Below are positions 7,735 through 15,670 of a stretch of DNA of 64,000 nt, in pieces; positions within the stretch are counted from its first letter, which is position 1; each line of letters opens with the position of its first letter. Source of the DNA: UMGS1498 sp900552335 (GTDB taxonomy: Bacteria; Bacillota_I; Bacilli_A; RF39; UBA660); assembly GCA_902477075.1 (NCBI GenBank), contig CABSFU010000001.1, positions 1 through 64,000 on the forward strand, in the 5' to 3' direction. Made by a program: the position numbers and the translations under genes. The notes under the pieces are model-generated. The model was not told the DNA's origin. It searched no databases and saw only the letters and a program-made list of their open reading frames with translations.

Positions 7735-8385
7735 TCACTCAAAAAACATTTTATTGTTTTTTAAAATCAATTCCTTACTTTTTTTGTCATTATATTCTTT
7801 ATAATATGGTGTTTCTCTATACATTTTTTCCACAAAAGCAACACTACAAGATAATCTATCAGCTATTTTTTTAAAGTCTCTAAAAGTTGGCTCATCTTTT
7901 AAAGGATGTAATTCTAAGTATCTTTTCACTCTACTTGTTAAATAAGCTGTTTTCATCCCACTTTTTTTCAACAAGTCGTTATAATTATTGTAATTTTTAA
8001 TTAATGAATTATAAATTTTCATTTCTTCTGATGAAAGTGGAAAATCAAATAATCCAGAAATAACACCTAAAATTTTAGTGGCACTATTAATATCTATGTT
8101 ATATCTATTCATTAGAAAATCAAAGGCATTTCCTCTCGCACCACAACCAAAGCAATAATATAAATGGTGATTTTCATCAACAAAAAAATCATAACTATCT
8201 CCACTATTATTATGAAATGGACAAAAATTATAGAAAAACTTGTTATTAGGATAAATTTTTACTTTTGGATTATTAATTGCGATATCAGGAAAAACTGATT
8301 CTACTATTCCAAGAAGATAAATATTGTTTTTAATGGAATACATTATTTCATCGATATATTTTAAGTTATCAAAATTTCTGTTCAT
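7735..8385 (-). CDS. orphan CHC2 zinc-finger protein (DnaG N-terminal domain-like)
   Basis: A 216-aa protein. Residues 50-100 match the CHC2 zinc finger of DnaG-type primases: C55-P-F-H58 and C78-F-G-C81, followed by GARGNAFDFLM, the segment that contacts template. There is no TOPRIM polymerase core; the remainder is helical, with a segment SCSVAFVEKMYRET resembling a helix-turn-helix. Stand-alone CHC2 proteins usually come from plasmids, phages or integrated elements. The ATG at 8385 is preferred over a TTG three codons upstream because AAGGTGAT is then 8 nt away. The zinc finger is certain; the role is not. Confidence 0.7.
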   Translation of the reverse strand: MNRNFDNLKYIDEIMYSIKNNIYLLGIVESVFPDIAINNPKVKIYPNNKFFYNFCPFHNNSGDSYDFFVDENHHLYYCFGCGARGNAFDFLMNRYNIDINSATKILGVISGLFDFPLSSEEMKIYNSLIKNYNNYNDLLKKSGMKTAYLTSRVKRYLELHPLKDEPTFRDFKKIADRLSCSVAFVEKMYRETPYYKEYNDKKSKELILKNNKMFFE

Positions 8386-8829
8386 AACTTTCAATCACCT
8401 TCTTTTGCATATTCTAACATTTTTTAATTAGGAATACAATGAAAATGTGTTAGAAATCATTTTTTATTATTCAATATCCATAAATTTTACCACTATGTAT
8501 TTTTCTCTTAACCACAGCTGTGATTTTCTTGATATATTAATCTATCCTTAAAAGAATTTTAGGGATAGATTGGATTAAATCAATTCTTTCTTTTGTACAT
8601 TTGTGCTATAAATTTTTTATCTAAAATATTTAAGTATAGTAAAAAAACAGCGCAAATGCCATTTTCAATTTATAAGTACACATATATTGACTTCCACAAT
8701 CATGTAATATATTTTATATTATTAAAAATATGTAATTTACACTCATTTGTTATCATCACTTACATGTACAATTATACATAATACTATGCCAACCTAATTC
8801 TTCGATTCATAGATAACTGTAAATAAATG
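8386..8829. other. 444-bp gene-free stretch with two palindromes
   Basis: No convincing gene is seen; a 62-codon plus-strand frame at 8593-8781 has no SD and no family-like sequence. Two structures stand out. One is the perfect 10-bp palindrome CACAGCTGTG at 8513-8522. The other is a 15-bp hairpin at 8539-8571 (one G-T pair, 3-nt loop). Neither is followed by a T-run on either strand. Confidence 0.5.
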
Positions 8830-9441
8830 TTACTTTGTTTTTTCATTTTCACTCATTATCATATATGATTCATAAATATCTTTATATTTATCTAAAGTTT
8901 CAACAACATTAAACCAATAAACATTTGTTAATGTACCATCTGATGGATCAATTTCTGTTCTTTCAAGTTTTCCGCCTAGTGCTTTTAACGTTCTATCTGA
9001 TCCAGAATTGTTCGCAGCACAATCTATCATCACTTTATCTAATCCAAGTTTTCTTGCTTCATTCATACCCAAATATAAATTTATTTTATTGTAACCTTTT
9101 CTTCTTTCGGCCGGTCTAATTCCGTAGCCTATGTGTCCGCCAAATCGTAGCATTGCTTCGTTTAGATTCCATCTAACACTAATTGCTCCCACAATTTTAT
9201 TATCATTTTTCCTAATGAATAAAAAAGTCTTGCTTGGGCATTTTCCAATTTTTTCGGCATATTCTTTGTTTTCCATATTCAAGCATCTTTGTAGTGCTTG
9301 CTCAAAGGTATAACCTTCTAGTATTTTATCTAACGATCCTGTCCCATTAATATTTGATTTATATTCAACAAATTCGTTAATAAAATCTATTATTTCATTT
9401 TTCCTTTGCATCGAAGGTTTTTCTAAATAGAATTTTTCCAC
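8830..9441 (-). CDS. GNAT-family N-acetyltransferase
   Basis: A 203-aa acetyl-CoA-dependent transferase. The central part has the GNAT core: IVGAISVRWNLN, then GGHIGYGIRPAERRKGY (residues about 98-115), which contains the acetyl-CoA pyrophosphate loop R-x-x-R-x-K-G-Y. LGLDKVMIDCAANNSGSDRTLKALGG follows, the C-terminal strand and helix typical of the family. Substrate is unknown. It starts with GTG after AAAGGGA. It is monocistronic, with a 276-bp gap upstream. Confidence 0.85.
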   Translation of the reverse strand: MEKFYLEKPSMQRKNEIIDFINEFVEYKSNINGTGSLDKILEGYTFEQALQRCLNMENKEYAEKIGKCPSKTFLFIRKNDNKIVGAISVRWNLNEAMLRFGGHIGYGIRPAERRKGYNKINLYLGMNEARKLGLDKVMIDCAANNSGSDRTLKALGGKLERTEIDPSDGTLTNVYWFNVVETLDKYKDIYESYMIMSENEKTK

Positions 9442-9718
9442 AATATCATTCCCTTTATTTCCTCATGGTATGTCAGTAACAAGCATTGCCATCTAATAAT
9501 TGAAGTATACATAACATCCATTACTTTACAAAGTTATTATATCATATTTTCATAAAGCTTTTCATTTCAAAAAACATTTTTAATAGCATTATGTTGAAGA
9601 TAATCTTTTTTGTTTTAAATAAACATTTTGTCTTTAAATTCTGCACTTCTATATTTATCTATCTTTTACTTTACCTGTATAACACATTCAAAAATGTGCT
9701 TAAGTTTACCATATATAA

Positions 9719-10564
9719 TTACCTCTCTTGATTTAACCATTCCGTTGATTTTATAATCATATAAAAACTTATGATTATAATAATTAAAGCTATTCCTCCG
9801 CCAGTTGCCATTATCATTATTTCAAAAAATTCTGTCTCATTACTCCCAAATGTTGGTATAAGAATTATTTCTAATGATATTAATGAAACCAAACTTGTAA
9901 TAACATTTATAACTTTTGATGAGGATATTAATGGACTTTTATATTTATGATATTTTATTAAATTATAAATTGAATTAAATAGTAAATAAAAAGTATAAAC
10001 TGCTACTGTTATTGCCATCCAATCAGGATAAATACTCATTATTTTTTGGTTTACTATAATTAAAATAATTATTGTTAATATGACATTAGTAAATAATAAT
10101 ATAATTCCTGTTTTTCTATATTCCATAAATTCATCTTTTAAATTAGTATTATCATTTAATTCTTCTTTTACTATATTAGAACGAAGTATAATTAGTAAAA
10201 AATAGTATAAAGCAAATGATATAAACCAAAAAGATTTAAAAACGATACCAGACAATAACTTAAACATAGCATACACTACATTGAGTATCAAAGATGTAAA
10301 CAGAGATATTTTATATCTTAATTTATGATCATTTTTATACTTACTTAAATGTTTGTTATTATCAATAAATTTATTCATTTTAGATTTAACTATATTATAT
10401 ATTCTTATACATATTATGATAAAAAAGTAAGTCATTATTAAATATAAAACATAAGCGATACTTGTATCAAAACCGTGAAAGAAAATTAGATATATTAGTG
10501 AAATTATTATAGTTAACAAACCAATTAATAAGACATAATTTTTTGGATACAAAAGTTTTTTCAC
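9719..10564 (-). CDS. polytopic membrane protein of unknown function
   Basis: A 281-aa protein with about eight hydrophobic helices joined by short basic loops and no recognisable catalytic motif. I do not recognise the family. The GTG start at 10564 is chosen because AAAGG precedes it and the protein then begins VKKLLYPKNYVLL, a normal positive-inside start; an upstream TTG frame adds 16 non-membrane residues. It is the third gene of the TetR-linked operon, 54 bp after the 4-helix membrane protein. Confidence 0.6.
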   Translation of the reverse strand: MKKLLYPKNYVLLIGLLTIIISLIYLIFFHGFDTSIAYVLYLIMTYFFIIICIRIYNIVKSKMNKFIDNNKHLSKYKNDHKLRYKISLFTSLILNVVYAMFKLLSGIVFKSFWFISFALYYFLLIILRSNIVKEELNDNTNLKDEFMEYRKTGIILLFTNVILTIIILIIVNQKIMSIYPDWMAITVAVYTFYLLFNSIYNLIKYHKYKSPLISSSKVINVITSLVSLISLEIILIPTFGSNETEFFEIMIMATGGGIALIIIIISFYMIIKSTEWLNQER

Positions 10565-10618
10565 TTTTCCACTACCTTTAAAAAAATTAGAAACTAAAAT
10601 ATAAGTTTCCAATTTTTC

Positions 10619-11014
10619 TTATTTGTTACCTTTTATATAAGAATAAATAGGATAATTTAACACACAGACTATTAAACCAACTACACCCGTAATTAAGCCA
10701 ATAATCATATCTGATTTTGTAGCTTCTCCTACCATAACTCTACTCATTCCATATCCCATTACTAAAGCTCCGATAACTCCAATAATCCAAGTTGCTACAA
10801 TTCCCCAATCTATTTGTTTTTTTACTTTAGTTTTAGGATGATTCTTTCTATAGATAGGAATGATGCAAAGTAAAATAATAAATCCTATTATCCCTACGAT
10901 AATTCCTTCTTTTAACATATCCCATTCTGGAATAAGTCCCATACACATACCTATTGCAAAGATTAATCCTCCAATAGTTCCTAATATGATTTCCAATAGT
11001 GTTTCTTTTTTCAT
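10619..11014 (-). CDS. small four-helix membrane protein
   Basis: A 131-aa protein made of two similar halves. Each has a helix pair with glycine-rich faces (GTIGGLIFAIGMCMGLIPEW and GVIGALVMGYGMSRVMVG) followed by IIVGIIGFIILL / MIIGLITGVVGLIV and a shared IPIY/YPIY end, so an internal duplication is likely. It follows the repeat protein by 1 bp and is surely co-translated with it. Its place downstream of a divergent TetR gene suggests an envelope-stress or export function, which is inference. Confidence 0.65.
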   Translation of the reverse strand: MKKETLLEIILGTIGGLIFAIGMCMGLIPEWDMLKEGIIVGIIGFIILLCIIPIYRKNHPKTKVKKQIDWGIVATWIIGVIGALVMGYGMSRVMVGEATKSDMIIGLITGVVGLIVCVLNYPIYSYIKGNK

Positions 11015-11015
11015 T

Positions 11016-11267
11016 TTATTCTTCTCCTTTTTTATTTTTTAATTGTTCTTGCTCTTTTTTTAATCTTTTCTTTGCTTCTTCAACAGTTTCACCGTCATGT
11101 GTCAAATACTCTTCTACAAATTTATCCTCAATTTTAGTATAACCACTTACTATAGAATCTTCTATCTTTTTATAACCATTCACTACTGTATTTTCAACTT
11201 TTTTATAACCATCAACAACTGCATTAGCAATTTTTTGATTAACTTTTACTAATTTTGATTTTGCCAT
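11016..11267 (-). CDS. small charged repeat protein of a TetR-linked operon
   Basis: An 83-aa soluble protein. Residues 17-50 contain three 11-residue repeats of the form VV-D/N-GYKK-V/I-E (VVDGYKKVENT, VVNGYKKIEDS, IVSGYTKIEDK), an amphipathic 11-mer helix. A conserved-looking tail THDGETVEEAKKRLKKEQ follows. Eleven-mer helices often lie along membranes. The first gene of the operon, it has a strong SD (GGAGGTGAT) and a TTGAAT/TATAAT promoter. Function unknown. Confidence 0.65.
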   Translation of the reverse strand: MAKSKLVKVNQKIANAVVDGYKKVENTVVNGYKKIEDSIVSGYTKIEDKFVEEYLTHDGETVEEAKKRLKKEQEQLKNKKGEE

Positions 11268-11285
11268 ATCATCACCTCCAATTAA

Positions 11286-11299
11286 AAGACACTTGTCTT
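11286..11299. promoter_or_regulatory. likely TetR operator (inverted repeat)
   Basis: Arms AAGACA and TGTCTT separated by 2 bp lie just downstream of the leftward promoter. Related half sites TAGACA (11323-11328) and TGTCTA (11362-11367) lie nearer the tetR gene. Several copies of one half-site family between divergent genes, one of which encodes a TetR repressor, fit an autoregulated operator region. Confidence 0.5.
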
Positions 11300-11313
11300 C
11301 TTAATACAATCAC

Positions 11314-11342
11314 ATTATAATATAGACAGATGCCTAATTCAA
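11314..11342 (-). promoter_or_regulatory. promoter of the leftward membrane-protein operon
   Basis: Minus-strand -35 TTGAAT (11337-11342), 17-bp spacer, perfect -10 TATAAT (11314-11319). The TAGACA half site at 11323-11328 lies inside the spacer, where a bound repressor would block polymerase. Confidence 0.65.
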
Positions 11343-11384
11343 TCAACAAGTTGTTTGAGAATGTCTAAATAATGGAGAAAAATT

Positions 11385-11924
11385 ATGAATATAGCAAATA
11401 ATAAAAGAAAAAAAGAATCAAAAACAAGAATTAAAAAAGCATTTATTGAACTACTTCAAACAAAAGAAATTAATGAAATTAACATTACAGACTTAGTCAA
11501 GAAAGCTGATATAAATCGTTCCACATTTTATGTTAATTACATTGATATATATGATTTAGCAGACAAAGTAAAAGAAGAAATGTTTAATGATTTATTAGAA
11601 CTATATAAGGATGAAGCAATACAGCAAAAACATTCTTATGATTATTTAAAGTTATTCACTCACATAAAAGAAAATCAAATTTATTATAAAACTATGCTCA
11701 AATTAAATTTTGACTTTATGAATTATTATGATAATCATTTAGAAGAATCTGATATGATTAAATACTATGGTTCTACTAAAAATATGGACTATCATATTGA
11801 ATTCTTTAAAGCTGGTATGACAGCTATTATTAAAAAATGGCTATTAAATAATTGTGAAGAAAGTCCTGAGGAAATGATAGAAATAATTCATTCTGAATAC
11901 AAAGGAAAAAGTCTAGAAAATTAA
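11385..11924 (+). CDS. TetR/AcrR-family repressor
   Basis: A 179-aa regulator. Residues 12-62 form the TetR DNA-binding domain with helix-turn-helix ITDLVKKADINRSTFYVNY. The C-terminal half (70-179) is the helical ligand/dimer domain of the TetR_C_33-like type seen with many Bacillota repressors. It is divergent from the three-gene membrane operon, with shared GACA-type half sites in the gap, so it probably represses that operon and itself. An SD-like GGAG is upstream. The gene overlaps its own terminator. Confidence 0.85.
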   Translation: MNIANNKRKKESKTRIKKAFIELLQTKEINEINITDLVKKADINRSTFYVNYIDIYDLADKVKEEMFNDLLELYKDEAIQQKHSYDYLKLFTHIKENQIYYKTMLKLNFDFMNYYDNHLEESDMIKYYGSTKNMDYHIEFFKAGMTAIIKKWLLNNCEESPEEMIEIIHSEYKGKSLEN

Positions 11925-11945
11925 ACTAGACTTTTATATTTTTCA
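11907..11945 (+). terminator. intrinsic terminator of the tetR gene
   Basis: A perfect 10-bp stem, AAAAGTCTAG / CTAGACTTTT (11907-11916 with 11926-11935), with a 9-nt loop, spans the stop codon and is followed by a T-rich tract. Confidence 0.85.
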
Positions 11946-11985
11946 AATTTTTCCCTTGTTATATTTATAAATGAATTTTAATTAA

Positions 11986-12900
11986 TTATATTTTATAATT
12001 CAACAACTCTACTTTTAACTGATCATATACTTTCGTTTCGAGTTTTGACTTTTTCTTTAGTTTTTCAAATTCTTGTTCCAAAAGTAGAAATTCTTCTCTT
12101 GCACTCATTGCATGATCTGATATACATAATTTTCCTATAAAATTAGAAAACATAAATCTATAAATGAATGCACATAAACTCTTTTTGTTAACGCAATTTT
12201 CATATTCACCTTGAGGAAGTATTTCATATCCTAACTGTTTAAGAACATTATATTCTTCAATGATTGCATCCATAATGAGTAAAGAATAATCCTTATCTTT
12301 TTTTAGTAATTTTAAATTACCATTTACTTTATAACTAGCAAATACAAGTGGAAGGACAGCACACGCATGTGTTTTAAGATAATCATTCATTTTATTTTCT
12401 ATTGTTACTTTTATTTTTGTTTTTTGAAAAATAGATTTTATAAATTCATCACTGATATTTTTTCCATCTGTTCTACCAATTTCAATTTTATTTAAACAAA
12501 TTGAATTGATATAACCATCATATTTTTTACCAGCAGCCATAAAGAAGGCAAATAATACATTTTTATTTTGTATGTTCATATATTTTTCTACAGATATATT
12601 ATTACCTACAAACACTATATTTTTACTTTTATTATTTTCTATAATTGGTACAATGTCATCTAGAGATGAAAATCTTGAAACGATAAATATTACATCATAG
12701 ATATCATTTTCATCTAATGTTTGAATTATATTAAAATAATCTACTGTTTTCTTGCCTAATTTATGTTTTATAACAAGACCATTATTTTTTAAAGTTTCAT
12801 AGGTGTTACCTCTAGCTAAAATTGTTACGTCATTACCTTTTTTTATAGAATGCGCTAAATTTGATCCCAACACACCTGCTCCAATAATTAATATTCTCAT
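11986..12900 (-). CDS. ketopantoate reductase (PanE/ApbA)-like protein
   Basis: A 304-aa NADPH-binding protein. The N-terminus has the Rossmann motif GAGVLGS (residues 7-13) and the PanE-type block VIFIVSRFSSLDDI. The C-terminal helical domain is less conserved; the typical catalytic Lys and the NNxxS-like substrate segment are present only in part (NNISVEKY). Members of this family include true 2-dehydropantoate 2-reductases and many related dehydrogenases, so the substrate is open. It is monocistronic, with gaps of about 280 bp on its upstream side. Confidence 0.7.
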   Translation of the reverse strand: MRILIIGAGVLGSNLAHSIKKGNDVTILARGNTYETLKNNGLVIKHKLGKKTVDYFNIIQTLDENDIYDVIFIVSRFSSLDDIVPIIENNKSKNIVFVGNNISVEKYMNIQNKNVLFAFFMAAGKKYDGYINSICLNKIEIGRTDGKNISDEFIKSIFQKTKIKVTIENKMNDYLKTHACAVLPLVFASYKVNGNLKLLKKDKDYSLLIMDAIIEEYNVLKQLGYEILPQGEYENCVNKKSLCAFIYRFMFSNFIGKLCISDHAMSAREEFLLLEQEFEKLKKKSKLETKVYDQLKVELLNYKI

Positions 12901-12979
12901 TTTAAATCATTCCTTTTAAAATTGTAATTTTTATTTATGCTTTCTATCTACAAGATTGCTGTTTATTTCTCACATTACT

Positions 12980-13130
12980 TTATTTACTATAACCCTGTTT
13001 ATATTTCTTACCGTTTTTGCATGTCCATCTTTTTTTAGTACATATATTGTTATTTTTACCGTATATACTTTCATTTATGAGCACAAAATGTGCACAATGT
13101 TCCCATCTGCTTTCTAGATTAATTATACTA
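12980..13130 (-). pseudogene. possible cysteine-rich coding remnant
   Basis: An open stretch of about 50 codons without a start codon reads ...RWEHCAHFVLINESIYG... then ICTKKRWTCKNGKKYKQGYSK and a TAA at 12980-12982. The Cys pattern and the GKKYKQ end look protein-like and recall zinc-ribbon or SEC-C tails. There is no SD or ATG. It may be the 3' end of a decayed gene. Weakly supported. Confidence 0.2.
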
Positions 13131-13176
13131 AATTTTTATAGATATTTGTAGTATAAATTCATCATTAATATCATTA

Positions 13177-13788
13177 TTATAGTGATATTTTTTTTACAGG
13201 TTGTTTTAAATAACTATTTTTATACCATTCGGCAAATAATTCAGTTGCAGATGTATGACCATCATTTCTATTTTTTCTTTCTTCATCTGACATTTCTGCT
13301 AAAGTTTTATCACAATTATTTGGTATAAATACATACCAAAGATTAGATTTTGCTTTCTTTATTGGATTTCCTTTTTTACTAAATGCTAAGGTTCCATTAC
13401 TTACTCCATAAAAAGTATAAAATTCATTGCCATCGTAAAAAGTTAAGCAATCAACAAATTTACAAGTCCTATTACTTTGTTTTTTCATTGTTTCAAGTAA
13501 TCCATCTATGTCCGAACTAATTCCACTTCTTTTAACAAAAGCTCCTGGATATCCTGGATTATTAGGATAGTCATTTATATAAAATCCTGTATCTGCTACA
13601 AAACAAGGTGTTTGTAAAATTTTGTATGCATCTAATGCTTTTTTTCTCGATATTTTTTCAATATCATTTATTTCCATTTCTTCAAAATCATATTTATAAA
13701 AATCAATTTCTATGTTTTTTTCTGTGAAACATTCTTTTACTGAAACATATTTTCCATAATTTCCTGTTACATAAATTATATTTCCCAT
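13177..13788 (-). CDS. Ham1/RdgB-family NTP pyrophosphatase-like protein
   Basis: A 203-aa protein with the Ham1/ITPase fold. The nucleotide-binding start VTGNYGKYVSVK keeps the T-x-N-x-x-K signature. FVADTGFYIND...PGYPGAFVK matches the catalytic Asp and substrate loop, and a late SATELF segment is present. Housekeeping RdgB hydrolyses dITP and XTP; here the sequence has extra insertions and lies in an operon 1 bp after an SIS-domain gene, so it may have a specialised nucleotide substrate. Its ATG directly follows the SIS stop, implying translational coupling. The fold is secure, the substrate inferred. Confidence 0.75.
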   Translation of the reverse strand: MGNIIYVTGNYGKYVSVKECFTEKNIEIDFYKYDFEEMEINDIEKISRKKALDAYKILQTPCFVADTGFYINDYPNNPGYPGAFVKRSGISSDIDGLLETMKKQSNRTCKFVDCLTFYDGNEFYTFYGVSNGTLAFSKKGNPIKKAKSNLWYVFIPNNCDKTLAEMSDEERKNRNDGHTSATELFAEWYKNSYLKQPVKKISL

Positions 13789-13789
13789 T

Positions 13790-14821
13790 TTACATCTCTC
13801 CTCTAAAATTATATAAAGTTTTTATCATTTTTGGATTATATTCTGGTTGCGTCAAATCAATATTTTTATCATCTGCAATTTTTTTGGACAAAAAGTACAT
13901 TTGCAGCATAAGATAATATTCTTTCCAAAAATAGTTTTCATTTATATCTTCAGTATCAAAAATAGATAGATTAGAATATTCTTTATTTATTAGTTGTATT
14001 AATAGATTGTCAAGTTCTTTTCTTTGATGACATAAATAGATAACGTGACTATCTGGATACTGAAATAATAGGTTACTTCTTCCATGACAAAAGGATCCTT
14101 TATCATGGATAACAGGTGCCGCTAATCCAATTTCTACTAAATTTGATTCAAGAACACAACCTGATGTCTTTGTTTCATATCCACTCATTATTTGAATTAA
14201 AGATACGTTTTTAAAATCATATAATAAGCTATTTACTTTTTCTCTGCTTTTATTTAATAGCTGTTTTACCTTATCATTTATTTTTTTAATTTCACTAGAA
14301 CTTATATCCATGTCTAATAAAGTAATTGCGTCTAACATTAATGTTATTGGGCCTAAACTAGATGCTAGTGAAATAAAACTCTTTTCAGTTTCATATTTTT
14401 CATTATTCCAAGAAATAACTTGATAGTTACACTCGCGATTCTTTTGAGTAATTAAAAATTTATTACCATTAAAGTCTTCTAAAATTTCCTGCATTCCATT
14501 GGTATTTCCACTTGTAGATATTGCTATCAAATTTGAAAATTGATTTCTATTAGTTTTGTAAAAATAATCTCTTGGTTCTATTACTTCACAAATAATTCCA
14601 TCTGTTCTTAATCTTTCTATAATTGATTGTAAATAATAGGCAACTACTTTTGATCCTCCCGTTGCTACTATTAATGTTGGCTTATTAGCAATTGTTAATT
14701 GATATAACATTTTTCTAAAGTCATTTGCTTTATTTAATAAACTATCATTTATATTCAATATTCTTTCTTCTAATTTTAAAAAATTTTTTTGTGATGATTC
14801 TGTATGTTCATGTTTAATCAT
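13790..14821 (-). CDS. SIS-domain (sugar isomerase-like) protein
   Basis: A 343-aa protein with two SIS-like halves. The N-terminal half has VATGGSKVVAYYLQ followed by IAISTSGNTNGMQEIL, whose S-x-S-G-N-T is the phospho-sugar binding signature. The second half (ETKTSGCVLESNLVEIGLAAPVIHDKGSFCHGRSNLLF) carries the conserved E..E and H residues seen in GlmS- and AgaS-type enzymes. It has no glutaminase domain. It starts at 14821, behind GGAGG. It lies between a WYL regulator and a Ham1-like pyrophosphatase in one leftward operon. Confidence 0.75.
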   Translation of the reverse strand: MIKHEHTESSQKNFLKLEERILNINDSLLNKANDFRKMLYQLTIANKPTLIVATGGSKVVAYYLQSIIERLRTDGIICEVIEPRDYFYKTNRNQFSNLIAISTSGNTNGMQEILEDFNGNKFLITQKNRECNYQVISWNNEKYETEKSFISLASSLGPITLMLDAITLLDMDISSSEIKKINDKVKQLLNKSREKVNSLLYDFKNVSLIQIMSGYETKTSGCVLESNLVEIGLAAPVIHDKGSFCHGRSNLLFQYPDSHVIYLCHQRKELDNLLIQLINKEYSNLSIFDTEDINENYFWKEYYLMLQMYFLSKKIADDKNIDLTQPEYNPKMIKTLYNFRGEM

Positions 14822-14875
14822 TATAAAACCTCCTTCTCTCATTAAATCTTATCAAAGAAAGAGGCAATATATATG

Positions 14876-15355
14876 TCAGTTATAAAATTTTTCTAATAAT
14901 TTAATAGATTTGATTCTATTTATATAAAAATGTCTTATTTCTTCTTTTAATTCGCAATAAGCCGCAACTCCCCATTCATTACCCAAAAGTATTAAATCAT
15001 ATGGATGAATTGTTCTGCTTGTAATCTTTTTTTCATTTTTGGAATAATATTCTATTAAACATTTTCTTTTTTCTTTAATTGCTCTATTTATTAAATTATA
15101 TAAACTTCTATTTTTTATATTTATATCATTTGGTGTTATAAACCTTTTTGGTACAGTTACATTTTGATTTAAAACATAGCCACCATATGGTCCTTTTATG
15201 GTATCTATATAAATACCAGCCTTTTCTATTTCATCTTTATATACTCTAATCATTCTAGGAGTAACTTCTAATTTTTCAGATAATTCAGAAATACTATATT
15301 TTCTTCCCGTACTTAGGTATTCAATCATAGTAAGTACATTACTAATTTTAGACAT
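14876..15355 (-). CDS. HTH-WYL transcriptional regulator, short form
   Basis: A 159-aa regulator. Residues 1-55 form a winged helix (SISELSEKLEVTPRMIRVYKDEIEKAG). Residues about 90-155 form a WYL domain (KKRCLIEYYSKNEK, RTIHPYDLILLGNEWGVAAYC, FYINRIKSIKLL). It is shorter than typical 300-aa WYL proteins and lacks the C-terminal WCX extension. WYL proteins sense nucleotides or nucleic acids and often control defence or DNA-repair genes. It is the first gene of the SIS-Ham1 operon, 54 bp ahead. Confidence 0.8.
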   Translation of the reverse strand: MSKISNVLTMIEYLSTGRKYSISELSEKLEVTPRMIRVYKDEIEKAGIYIDTIKGPYGGYVLNQNVTVPKRFITPNDINIKNRSLYNLINRAIKEKRKCLIEYYSKNEKKITSRTIHPYDLILLGNEWGVAAYCELKEEIRHFYINRIKSIKLLEKFYN

Positions 15356-15421
15356 TATATCACCACCAATGTATCAAATATTATAACACAAAATTTGAAT
15401 TTTAATAGGAATACAAAATAA

Positions 15422-15444
15422 AAGTCAGTAAATTTTACTGACTT
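15422..15444. terminator. bidirectional terminator-like hairpin
   Basis: A perfect 11-bp stem, AAGTCAGTAAA / TTTACTGACTT, around a single T, with T-rich sequence on both sides. It separates the WYL operon from the secA-derived segment. Confidence 0.7.
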
Positions 15445-15451
15445 ATTTTCT

Positions 15452-15518
15452 TTATTTATAAGGGTTTGCGGGTTTATTTACCACAACATTGTTTATATTT
15501 GCTTCCTGAGCCACAAGG
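15452..15518 (-). repeat. 67-bp direct repeat, copy 1 (secA 3'-end duplicate)
   Basis: This segment matches 16813-16879 at 63 of 67 positions in the same orientation. On the minus strand it encodes PCGSGSKYKQCCGK and a TAA at 15474-15476, the SEC-C zinc tail of SecA, but has no gene body attached. The distance between copies is 1361 bp. It is either a remnant of a duplicated secA end or one end of a small inserted element. Confidence 0.85.
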
Positions 15519-15618
15519 TAAGATATTAAAACAACCTTGTAATTTTTTCCTTTTAAATTGGTATTTTTTATTTCAAATTTATAATTTTTTATTGAAATAT
15601 TGCAAGTTTTTATTCAAC

Positions 15619-15641
15619 AACTTATCTAATAACTTATCTAA
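15619..15641. repeat. two copies of AACTTATCTAA, left side of insert
   Basis: AACTTATCTAA occurs at 15619-15629 and 15631-15641, one base apart. The same 11-mer occurs twice more, in the same orientation, on the other side of the 331-aa gene (16731-16752). Confidence 0.75.
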
Positions 15642-15670
15642 AAAAATAGATTTTCTTTGAAATTGTATTA

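Noticed and set aside
8593..8781. 62-codon plus-strand reading frame
   Set aside because: No SD, low-complexity hydrophobic product and no family-like motif. It falls in a gap between genes and looks random in AT-rich DNA.
15465..15518. Separate small SEC-C gene
   Set aside because: Only the last codons of a SecA tail are present, without start or SD. It is treated as a duplicate of the secA end.
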